Positions 1 to 5,943 of a stretch of 10,714 nt of DNA are shown one piece after another. The position numbers were made by a program, and so were the translations under genes. The notes beneath the pieces were generated by a model that worked only from the letters and a program-made list of their open reading frames with translations, had not been told where the DNA came from and did not search any database. Source of the DNA: Brevundimonas sp. UBA7635 (GTDB taxonomy: Bacteria; Pseudomonadota; Alphaproteobacteria; Caulobacterales; Caulobacteraceae); NCBI GenBank assembly GCA_002483865.1, contig DLIT01000001.1, forward strand, positions 1-10,714. The letters run 5' to 3'. Position 1 is the stretch's first letter. Every line of letters starts with the position of its first letter.

Positions 1-1185
1 GTCGATCTGGACCGGGTGGATCGCCTGATCAATGCCGTCGGCGAACTGGTCATCCAGCAGGCCATGCTGGCCCAGCGCGTAATGGAATCCGGCCTGGCCC
101 GTTCGTCCGATATCGGCCTGGGTCTTGAGGACCTGGAGTTGCTGACGCGCGAGATTCAGGACAGCGTCATGGCCATCCGCGCCCAACCGGTGAAGTCGGT
201 CTTTCAGCGCATGCCGCGCCTGGTCCGCGAAGTCGCCGACATGACGGGCAAGAAGGTCCGGCTGATCACCTCGGGCGAGGATACCGAGGTCGACAAGACC
301 GTAGTCGAACGCCTGGCCGAGCCGATCACCCACATGCTGCGCAACGCCATCGACCACGGGCTGGAAAGCCCCGACGAGCGCGAGGCGGCGGGCAAGCCCG
401 CCGAAGGCACGGTGCGCATGGCCGCGCTTCACCGCTCTGGCCGGATCGTCATCGAGATCGCCGATGACGGCAAGGGCATCAACCGGCCGAAGGTGCGCGG
501 CATTGCCGAGCAGCGCGGTCTGATCACACCGGACCAGGTGCTGAGCGATGAGGAGATCGACAACCTGATCTTCCTGCCCGGCTTCTCGACGGCGTCCGAG
601 GTGTCGGACATCTCGGGCCGTGGCGTGGGCATGGATGTGGTGCGCCGCTCGATCCAGGCCCTGGGTGGCCGCATCTCCATCAGCTCGATGCCCGGCAAGG
701 GCTCGACCTTTACCCTCAGCCTGCCGCTGACCCTGGCTGTTCTGGACGGCATGGTGGTCGGGGCTGCGGGCCAGACCCTGGTTTCACCCCTGTCGGCGAT
801 CGTCGAGAGCCTGACCCCGCGCGAGGCGGACATCCATCATGTCGGCGGCCATGACGCCGTCATCCGTTTCCGCGAAGAGTTCGTGCCCCTGGTAGATGTC
901 GCCCGCGTCATGGGCTTCCGCGAGGAGCCCACCTCCCTGACCGATGGTGTGGTCATGATCGTCGAGACTGAAAGCGGCAACCGCGCCGCCCTGGCCGTGG
1001 ACACGATCAACGGTCAGCGTCAGGTCGTGATCAAGTCGCTTGAGACCAACTACCGTCATGTCGATGGTGTTTCGGCCGCGACCATCCTGGGTGACGGCAG
1101 CGTGGCCCTTATTCTCGATATCGATTCCCTGGTCACGGCCGGGCGTCGCAAGCCTTCCCGCCCTGAAATGAAAATGGCGAGCTGA
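1..1185 (+). CDS. cheA: Chemotaxis histidine kinase CheA, C-terminal part (5' end cut by window)
   Basis: CheA autophosphorylates on a histidine and passes phosphate to CheY and CheB; it works in a membrane-associated array with receptors and CheW. The reading frame is open from base 1, so this is a fragment of 394 residues. The N-terminal phosphotransfer (HPt) and CheY-binding domains lie upstream of the window. Visible in order are the dimerisation helices (about 1-65, with [14 protein letters not shown]), the HATPase domain (about 100-245) and a C-terminal CheW-like domain (about 245-385). In the HATPase domain the N box is [10 protein letters not shown] (Asn115), the G1 box is ADDGKG (about 154-159) and the G2 box is GRGVGMDVV (206-214). 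All ATP-binding boxes look intact, so the kinase should be active. The stop is followed after 4 nt by cheW. The GTG at 16 is not the true start because homology continues to base 1. Identification is secure. Confidence 0.97.
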   Translation, partial: VDLDRVDRLINAVGELVIQQAMLAQRVMESGLARSSDIGLGLEDLELLTREIQDSVMAIRAQPVKSVFQRMPRLVREVADMTGKKVRLITSGEDTEVDKTVVERLAEPITHMLRNAIDHGLESPDEREAAGKPAEGTVRMAALHRSGRIVIEIADDGKGINRPKVRGIAEQRGLITPDQVLSDEEIDNLIFLPGFSTASEVSDISGRGVGMDVVRRSIQALGGRISISSMPGKGSTFTLSLPLTLAVLDGMVVGAAGQTLVSPLSAIVESLTPREADIHHVGGHDAVIRFREEFVPLVDVARVMGFREEPTSLTDGVVMIVETESGNRAALAVDTINGQRQVVIKSLETNYRHVDGVSAATILGDGSVALILDIDSLVTAGRRKPSRPEMKMAS

Positions 1186-1189
1186 TCCC

Positions 1190-1663
1190 ATGACTGAACC
1201 TACCCCAAACGTCGCCGGCACCGAGCGTGAGCTGATCGCCTTCCGCATCGGCGAGCAGGAATTCTGCGTCGATATCATGAATGTCCGCGAGATCCGTGGC
1301 TGGACCCCCGCCACCCCGCTGCCGCGCTCGCCCTCCTATATGAAGGGGGTGATCAACCTGCGCGGCACCGTCCTGCCGATCATCGATCTGGGCGACCGCT
1401 TTGGCCTGACGACCGCCGAGCCGACGGCCCGCCACGTCATCATGGTCGCTCACATCGGCACCCGCATGGTAGGTCTGCTGGTCGATGCCGTTTCCGACAT
1501 TGTCCAACTGACCGATGCCGCCATCCAACCGACGCCGGACGTTGCCAGCGAGCAGGTGAAGACCTTCGTCAAGGGCATCTTTGCCGTCGAGGGTGGCCGC
1601 ATGATCAGCCTGATTGACATCCAGCACGTCCTGCCAGCCGAGATCGAGGCCGAAGCCGCATGA
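1190..1663 (+). CDS. cheW: Chemotaxis coupling protein CheW
   Basis: This 157-residue protein is a single CheW domain, the normal size for the family. It bridges chemoreceptors and the CheA C-terminal domain in the array. Family signatures are [15 protein letters not shown] (21-35), the GVINLRG turn (53-59) followed by VLPIIDL, and the late [16 protein letters not shown] stretch (129-144). The ATG lies 4 nt after the cheA stop with only a weak ribosome-binding site, so translation is probably coupled to cheA. The stop codon overlaps the cheR start as ATGA. No unusual features. Confidence 0.97.
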   Translation: MTEPTPNVAGTERELIAFRIGEQEFCVDIMNVREIRGWTPATPLPRSPSYMKGVINLRGTVLPIIDLGDRFGLTTAEPTARHVIMVAHIGTRMVGLLVDAVSDIVQLTDAAIQPTPDVASEQVKTFVKGIFAVEGGRMISLIDIQHVLPAEIEAEAA

Positions 1664-2526
1664 CGACCGCCCCGGGGCGGGAGCCCCTGGTCGAGGGAGA
1701 GTTCATCTTCACGGCCGAGGACTTCCGCCACATCGCCCAGACCCTCCATGCCCACGCCGGCATTGCCCTGACCGAGAGCAAGGCCGCCCTGGTCTATTCG
1801 CGGCTGGCCAAACGCCTGCGCGCCCTGGGACTGCGCAGCTTCCGTGACTATTGCGCCCTGATCGAGGACGCCAAGGGGGTCGATGAGCGCCAGGCCATGA
1901 CGGCCGCGCTGACGACCAATGTGACCCGCTTCTATCGTGAGCCGCACCATTTTGATCACCTGCGCTCCCAGGTCATGCCGGAACTGGCCGCGCGCGCCCG
2001 TGCCGGGGGACGGGTGCGCCTGTGGTCGGCCGCCTGCTCCAATGGTCAGGAGCCCTATTCCATGGCGCTCACGGTTCTGGATGTCCTGCCCGAGGCGGCG
2101 GAACTGGATGTGCGCATCCTGGCGACAGACATCGATCCCAATATGGTGGCCGAGGGTCACGCAGGGGTCTATTCCGAGGAACTGCTGGCGCCGGTCCCGT
2201 CCTCGGGCCGCAAGCACTTCGTGCCGATCGCGGATAAGCCGGGCTATTTCAGTGCTGATGATACCCTGCGCCGCCTGGTCAGCTTTCGCGAGCTGAACCT
2301 GATCGGCGATTGGCCAATGCGCGGCAGATTTGACGTCATCTTCTGCCGTAACGTCGTGATTTATTTCGATGATGCCACCCAGGAGAAGATCTGGAACCGC
2401 TTTGTGCCGATCATGACCCCCGGGGGCATGCTCTATATCGGTCACTCCGAGCGCGTCAGCGGCGCGGCGACGAACCAGCTGCAGACCTGTGGCCTGACCG
2501 CCTACTGCCTGGGGGGCACGCGATGA
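1660..2526 (+). CDS. cheR: Chemoreceptor glutamate methyltransferase CheR
   Basis: CheR uses S-adenosylmethionine to methylate glutamates on chemoreceptors during adaptation. The protein is 288 residues, the usual length. It has an N-terminal helical CheR_N domain (about 17-75) and a Rossmann methyltransferase domain (about 85-280). Visible signatures are [13 protein letters not shown] (86-98), the SAM-binding segment [15 protein letters not shown] (122-136; the family form is SAACSxGEEPYS), ATDID (155-159), CRNVVIYFD (229-237) and IGHSERV (260-266). The ATG overlaps the cheW stop by 4 nt, and a GAGG 10 nt upstream (1646-1649) can act as Shine-Dalgarno. The stop overlaps cheB by ATGA, which pairs methylase and methylesterase in one coupled unit. 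Confidence 0.97.
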   Translation: MTTAPGREPLVEGEFIFTAEDFRHIAQTLHAHAGIALTESKAALVYSRLAKRLRALGLRSFRDYCALIEDAKGVDERQAMTAALTTNVTRFYREPHHFDHLRSQVMPELAARARAGGRVRLWSAACSNGQEPYSMALTVLDVLPEAAELDVRILATDIDPNMVAEGHAGVYSEELLAPVPSSGRKHFVPIADKPGYFSADDTLRRLVSFRELNLIGDWPMRGRFDVIFCRNVVIYFDDATQEKIWNRFVPIMTPGGMLYIGHSERVSGAATNQLQTCGLTAYCLGGTR

Positions 2527-3563
2527 CCGATCGCATCAGTGTCCTGATTGTCGACGACAGCGCCACCATGCGCAGCCTGATCAGCGCGGTGCTGCGTCGC
2601 GATCCCCAGATCAATGTAGTGGGCACGGCGGCCGACCCGCTGGAGGCGCGGGCCAAGATCAAGGAACTGAACCCCGACGTCCTCACCCTGGACGTCGAGA
2701 TGCCCAATATGAACGGGCTGGAGTTCCTTGAGAAGATCATGCGGCTGCGGCCGATGCCGGTGGTCATGGTCTCGACCCTGACCCAGGCGGGCACGGACGT
2801 GACCCTGGCGGCCCTGGAGATCGGGGCGGTCGATGCCGTGGCCAAGCCGGCTCCCGGCGTCCCGGCCCAGGAAGCCTTTAATGACCTGGCTGAAAAGGTG
2901 AAGATCGCGGCGCGTTCGCGGGTCCGGCCGCTGGAAACCCGCGTGGCAGGACAGGTGACATCGGGATACCGGGTGGATAGCCAGCATATCCTGGCTATCG
3001 GCTCGTCGACGGGCGGGGTCGAAGCCTTGCTGACCATCCTCAGCCAGTTTCCGGCCAACTGTCCTGCGACGGTCGTGACCCAGCATATGCCCGCCAGCTT
3101 CACCGCCAGTTTCGCCGCGCGTTTAGACCGGGCCTCGGCGGCCACGGTGGTCGAGGCCAGGGACGGCGCGCCTCTCGCCCCGGGGCATGTCTATATTGCG
3201 CCGGGTGGCTCACATCACCTGGAAGTCCACAACGGCCGATGCCGTCTGACCCCGTCGGACCTGGTCAATGGCCACCGTCCCTCGGTCGATGTCCTGTTTC
3301 ATTCGGTGGTCCGCCAGGGCCGCCCGATGACCGGGGTCATCCTGACCGGCATGGGGCGTGACGGGGCACAGGGGCTTCTGGCCATGCGTCAGGCCGGTGC
3401 CCGCACCCTGGGCCAGGACGAAGCCTCGTGCGTCGTCTATGGGATGCCGCGTGCGGCCTTTGAAATCGGTGCGGTCGAGCGGCAGTTGCCGCTGTCCCGG
3501 CTTGCCCCGGCCATTCTTGACCTGTGCGCTGCTGGCGCGCCGGTTCCAAAACCTGTTGCGTAA
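2523..3563 (+). CDS. cheB: Chemoreceptor methylesterase/deamidase CheB with receiver domain
   Basis: CheB hydrolyses receptor glutamyl methyl esters and can deamidate glutamines. It is switched on when CheA phosphorylates its receiver domain. The 346-residue protein has the standard two-domain layout. The receiver (about 1-125) has acidic residues D11 and D12, phospho-acceptor D57 ([13 protein letters not shown]), T85 and K108. A linker (about 126-150) precedes the esterase domain (about 153-340). The catalytic triad is readable by alignment to enterobacterial CheB: S162 in GSSTGG, H188 in VTQHMP and D280 in GMGRDG. A run of six G (2511-2516) precedes the ATG by 6 nt, and the ATG overlaps the cheR stop. 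All key residues are present, so this should be a working enzyme. Confidence 0.97.
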   Translation: MTDRISVLIVDDSATMRSLISAVLRRDPQINVVGTAADPLEARAKIKELNPDVLTLDVEMPNMNGLEFLEKIMRLRPMPVVMVSTLTQAGTDVTLAALEIGAVDAVAKPAPGVPAQEAFNDLAEKVKIAARSRVRPLETRVAGQVTSGYRVDSQHILAIGSSTGGVEALLTILSQFPANCPATVVTQHMPASFTASFAARLDRASAATVVEARDGAPLAPGHVYIAPGGSHHLEVHNGRCRLTPSDLVNGHRPSVDVLFHSVVRQGRPMTGVILTGMGRDGAQGLLAMRQAGARTLGQDEASCVVYGMPRAAFEIGAVERQLPLSRLAPAILDLCAAGAPVPKPVA

Positions 3564-3566
3564 GGA
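3562..3566 (+). promoter_or_regulatory. Shine-Dalgarno sequence for cheY
   Basis: AAGGA begins within the cheB stop codon and ends 11 nt before the cheY ATG at 3578. It settles the cheY start: upstream in-frame starts would put about 18 unrelated residues before the receiver fold and would overlap the cheB end. This is the only junction after cheA in this operon with a real intergenic gap (14 nt), so cheY can be initiated independently. Confidence 0.7.
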
Positions 3567-3577
3567 TACCTCCGTCA

Positions 3578-3967
3578 ATGCCTGCCGCTTCCGCCATCCG
3601 TGTTCTGGTCGTCGACGACCAAATGACCATGCGATCGCTGATCCGTAACAGCCTCCAGCAGATCGGGATTCGCGAAATTATCGAGGCCGCTGATGGCGAA
3701 GCGGGCCTGCGGGCTGCCATCAGCACGCCGGTCCACCTGATCATTTCTGACTTCAACATGCCGAACCTGGACGGCCTGGGTCTTCTGCGTGGCATCCGCG
3801 CTCATCCGCCTACGTCCAAGACGGCCTTCATCATGCTGACCGGCCGGGCCGATCGTGAACTGGTCCAGCGCGCGGTCCAGTATGGCGTGAACAACTATGT
3901 CGTGAAGCCCTTCACGACGGCCCAGCTGAAAGAGAAGCTGGAAGCTGTGTTCGGCCCGCTGACGTGA
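3578..3967 (+). CDS. cheY: Single-domain chemotaxis response regulator CheY (CheYII position)
   Basis: This 129-residue stand-alone receiver protein should carry phosphate from CheA to the flagellar motor. The receiver residues are complete: D13 and D14 ([11 protein letters not shown]), phospho-acceptor D58 ([12 protein letters not shown]), T88 (IMLTGR), Y107 and K110 (NNYVVKPF). The NNYVVKPF segment, with Tyr three residues before Lys, matches the enterobacterial CheY switch region. The residue two after the phospho-Asp is Asn60, as in E. coli CheY. I chose the ATG at 3578 because it follows a Shine-Dalgarno sequence and gives the normal CheY length. By gene order this corresponds to CheYII of Caulobacter. 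The stop overlaps the GTG start of cheD. Confidence 0.95.
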   Translation: MPAASAIRVLVVDDQMTMRSLIRNSLQQIGIREIIEAADGEAGLRAAISTPVHLIISDFNMPNLDGLGLLRGIRAHPPTSKTAFIMLTGRADRELVQRAVQYGVNNYVVKPFTTAQLKEKLEAVFGPLT

Positions 3968-4500
3968 CGGCGGCACTTCAGGCTTCGGAGCGTCGGGTCC
4001 ATGTCGGTCAGGGCGAACACTATGTGACGTCCGATCCCCAGGTGGTACTGTCGACCGTCCTGGGCAGCTGTGTGGCGTTATGCCTGCGCGATCCCCTCGC
4101 CGGTGTGGGCGGCATGAACCACTTCCTGCTGCCCGACGGTGCAGGTCGCGGAAACGACGCGGGGCGTCGTTATGGGGCCTATCTGATGGAAGTGCTGATC
4201 AATGATGTGCTGAAGGCTGGCGGTCGCCGCGAGCGACTGGAGGCCAAGCTGTTCGGCGGTGGCCGGATGTTCGATAGCCTGACGGATGTCGGCATGGCCA
4301 ATGCCACTTTCGCCGAGCGTTTCCTAACAGATGAAGGGATTCCCGTCGTGGGGTCCAGCCTGCGCGGCATCGGCGGACGTCGTCTGCACTACTGGCCTGT
4401 GTCCGGGCGGGCCTTGCAAAGAGGCGTTGAGGATGCTGTGGCACCGGTCCCTGTCGTCCTCAGGCCGCCTGTCGAGGCGGGGGCTCTGGAGCTGTTCTGA
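3964..4500 (+). CDS. cheD: Chemoreceptor glutamine deamidase CheD
   Basis: CheD deamidates specific receptor glutamines to glutamates, tuning receptor activity. In some bacteria it also works with the CheC phosphatase. The 178-residue protein carries the family core [15 protein letters not shown] (30-44), with catalytic Cys36, and GGMNHFLLP (49-57), with catalytic His53. Counting from Thermotoga CheD, the third catalytic position (Thr) falls on Ser30, with Thr31 next to it. The conserved KLFGGGRMF (95-103) and the late GGRRLHYWP (137-145) also fit. The GTG start overlaps the cheY stop (GTGA), and the N-terminus [12 protein letters not shown] is where CheD proteins normally begin. The stop overlaps the next gene as TGATG. 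No CheC is encoded in the window. Confidence 0.95.
   Translation: MTAALQASERRVHVGQGEHYVTSDPQVVLSTVLGSCVALCLRDPLAGVGGMNHFLLPDGAGRGNDAGRRYGAYLMEVLINDVLKAGGRRERLEAKLFGGGRMFDSLTDVGMANATFAERFLTDEGIPVVGSSLRGIGGRRLHYWPVSGRALQRGVEDAVAPVPVVLRPPVEAGALELF
4488..4491 (+). promoter_or_regulatory. Shine-Dalgarno sequence for cheU
   Basis: GGAG lies 8 nt before the cheU ATG, inside the end of cheD. It supports the ATG at 4500 as the start, in a TGATG stop-start overlap. Confidence 0.5.
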
Positions 4501-4853
4501 TGTCCAATCCTGACACGAAAAGCCTGCTGACTGCCGTCTCGGCTGAGCTGTCTGATATCCGCGTAGGCGTCGATGCGACGGCGGACCTGGTGTCCGAACT
4601 GCTGGGTCATGCTCCGGCTGATCAGAGACTGGCCTATCTGACCCGGATCCAGGCCTTTGACGTCCTGAGCCAGAGGATCGATGCCCTGTCCGGCCTGGCA
4701 GCGGCCCTGGCGGGCGATCAGCCCCTGGACAGCGCCCTGGCCGCCCTGCCTTTGGCCGAGATGGCTGAGCGCCTGCGCGAAACCTCGCTGCGTGGCTCAG
4801 GGTCAGTAACTTCTTCTTCGGCCGATGCCGGAGACCTTGTCCTTTTCGACTGA
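4500..4853 (+). CDS. cheU: Small chemotaxis operon protein CheU; possible CheZ/CheT-like CheY phosphatase
   Basis: This is a 117-residue protein in the place held by cheU in the Caulobacter che operon, directly after cheD and before a third CheY. CheU is a genomic name; I know of no settled biochemical role. The sequence looks helical from about 5 to 95: helices near 5-36, 40-70 and 76-94, with Pro breaks at 39, 75 and 84. The middle helix contains QAFDVLSQRIDAL, that is D54xxxQ58, the spacing of the catalytic Asp/Gln of CheZ (D143xxxQ147 in E. coli). A Gly/Ser-rich stretch (99-110) then leads to a short acidic-hydrophobic end, GDLVLFD. This recalls the flexible linker and CheY-binding tail of CheZ. 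A CheY phosphatase role is therefore my inference, not a demonstrated function. Gene identity by position is firm; function is open. Confidence 0.8.
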   Translation: MSNPDTKSLLTAVSAELSDIRVGVDATADLVSELLGHAPADQRLAYLTRIQAFDVLSQRIDALSGLAAALAGDQPLDSALAALPLAEMAERLRETSLRGSGSVTSSSADAGDLVLFD

Positions 4854-5443
4854 TGGCACCAGGCGACCGGATCAATCTTGAGCAATCGTCGGTCCTGCTG
4901 ATCGACGACAACCAGCAGGCGCTGGATATGCTCAGCTCAGTCTTCCACGGCTTTGGCGTGAAGGAGCAGATCAAGTGCGCCTCGGCCATCGGGGCGATGA
5001 AGATTCTGCAGGACCGCCACATCGACCTGATCGTAATCGACTGTGCGGATCCCGAAATGGATTCCTACGCCTTTGCGCGCTGGTTGCGACGCGAGCCCCC
5101 GGCTCCCCTGCGCCATACGCCGATTATCCTGCTGACCGGTCATGCGTCCCAGAACAAGGTCAAGGAAGGACGCGATTGCGGCGTCAGCTTCGTGGTGACC
5201 AAGCCACTGACGCCAGCGGTCCTGCTGAAGCGCATCCAGTGGCTGGCCATGGACGAGCGCCAGTTCGTCGAGTGCCAGACCTATGTCGGGCCGGACCGGC
5301 GGGTGCGCAACTTTGGTCCGCCCATTGGCATGGCTGGCCGTCGCAAGGATGACCTGTCGGCCCACGTCGGGATCGCCAAGGAAGCCAATATGGATCAGTC
5401 GGACATTGACCTGCTGATGAAGCCCCAGAGGGTCAGCCTGTGA
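4853..5443 (+). CDS. cheY: CheY-like response regulator with arginine-rich C-terminal extension (CheYIII, Cle-like)
   Basis: This 196-residue protein has an N-terminal receiver (about 12-132) and about 60 extra residues with no recognised effector domain. The receiver chemistry is complete: D18 and D19 (LLIDDN), D63 (IVIDCADPEMD), T95 (LLTGH) and K117 (VTKPLTP). The residue two after the phospho-Asp is Ala65, where classic CheY has Asn. The extension carries YVGPDRRVRNFGPPIG followed by GRRKDDL (144-168), with R149, R150, R152, R163 and R164. A mostly helical end follows (176-189). The position matches cheYIII of Caulobacter. From memory, Caulobacter has CheY-like Cle proteins whose arginine-rich segment binds cyclic di-GMP and directs them to the flagellar motor; this tail makes membership plausible but unproven. 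The ATG overlaps the cheU stop (TGATG) with no well-placed Shine-Dalgarno, so translation probably depends on cheU. Confidence 0.88.
   Translation: MAPGDRINLEQSSVLLIDDNQQALDMLSSVFHGFGVKEQIKCASAIGAMKILQDRHIDLIVIDCADPEMDSYAFARWLRREPPAPLRHTPIILLTGHASQNKVKEGRDCGVSFVVTKPLTPAVLLKRIQWLAMDERQFVECQTYVGPDRRVRNFGPPIGMAGRRKDDLSAHVGIAKEANMDQSDIDLLMKPQRVSL
5427..5432 (+). promoter_or_regulatory. Shine-Dalgarno sequence for cheE
   Basis: AGAGGG lies 7 nt before the GTG at 5440. It supports GTG as the cheE start, in a GTGA overlap with the preceding response-regulator stop codon. Confidence 0.6.
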
Positions 5444-5898
5444 CCGATGTCCGTCTGACCAAGATCAGGACCAGCCTGGCCCGCAAGATGGCCCAGCCGG
5501 GCGGCCGCACCGTGGCCGAGGCGGAACGCCGTGCCAATGAAGGTCTGGCGCTGCATCGCGATGACGTCATGGTCACGATCCAGAGCGGTATCGCGCAGTT
5601 GGAGAAAATGGTGGCCGAGGCTTCGCCGGAGCGTCAGGGCCAGGTCTATCCGCTGGCTGCCGGGCTTTTGGACACGGGCGGGTTCTTCGACACCGGGCCA
5701 CTTTTCGATGCTGGCTACAGCCTGTGCGAGGTGGCTGAACTGATGGGCGCGAGCGGTCATTGGCACTGGCCCTCCGTCGAGGTTCACGTGCGCGCTTTGC
5801 GGCTGATCCTAACCAATGGCTGCAGGGCTGATGCGACCTCGGACGCCCTGCTGATTGGCCTGCGATCCGTCGTGGCCAAGGCGCGCGGCGACGGCTGA
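5440..5898 (+). CDS. cheE: CheE-like chemotaxis operon protein of unknown function
   Basis: This 152-residue soluble protein is the last gene of the operon, where Caulobacter has cheE. No enzyme motif, signal peptide or membrane segment is visible. The N-terminal segment (1-36) is basic and ends in TVAEAERRANEGLA. A helix about 40-60 contains IQSGIAQLEKMV. Then come LLDTGGFFDTGPLFDAGYSLCEVAELM (76-102, quoted in parts: LLDTGGFFDTG and LFDAGYSLCEVAELM) and the aromatic HWHWPSVEVHVRALRLIL (107-124), giving a predominantly helical fold. The start is GTG, overlapping the previous stop, with a good AGAGGG ribosome site. Its job is unknown; co-translation with CheU and CheYIII suggests it acts on the same output branch. 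The name rests on gene order and general resemblance. Confidence 0.75.
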   Translation: MTDVRLTKIRTSLARKMAQPGGRTVAEAERRANEGLALHRDDVMVTIQSGIAQLEKMVAEASPERQGQVYPLAAGLLDTGGFFDTGPLFDAGYSLCEVAELMGASGHWHWPSVEVHVRALRLILTNGCRADATSDALLIGLRSVVAKARGDG

Positions 5899-5900
5899 GG

Positions 5901-5936
5901 TCAAAGAAAAAGGCCCGGAACCTGGGGTTCCGGGCC
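5901..5936 (-). terminator. Rho-independent terminator of the minus-strand glucan operon
   Basis: A perfect inverted repeat has 11-nt arms (GGCCCGGAACC, 5912-5922, and its complement, 5926-5936) and a 3-nt loop. Read on the minus strand, the stem is followed directly by TTTTTCTTTG (5911 down to 5902), the classic U-tract. It sits 7 nt after the glucoamylase stop codon. On the plus strand the hairpin is followed by ATGGGCCTTACTGG with no U-tract, so it should work poorly as an intrinsic terminator for the che operon. Confidence 0.88.
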
Positions 5937-5943
5937 ATGGGCC

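Noticed and set aside
1450..2445. A 331-codon minus-strand open frame opposite cheW and cheR
   Set aside because: It lies antisense to two confidently identified che genes, and its His/Gln/Gly/Arg-rich translation shows no family motif. It is a compositional shadow.
3524..3577. Upstream in-frame start for cheY, giving 147 residues
   Set aside because: The extra 18 residues are the cheB end read in another frame and are unlike any CheY. The ATG at 3578 has a Shine-Dalgarno and gives the normal length.
5761..5808. A possible HPt phospho-histidine in CheE (VEVHVRALR, His116)
   Set aside because: HPt sites have two residues between His and the following Lys/Arg-Gly (HxLKG). Here only one residue separates His and Arg, and no Gly follows, so it does not fit the consensus.
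5912..5936. The hairpin as a bidirectional terminator
   Set aside because: The stem is symmetric, but only the minus-strand exit has a T-tract, so intrinsic termination of the che operon is not supported.
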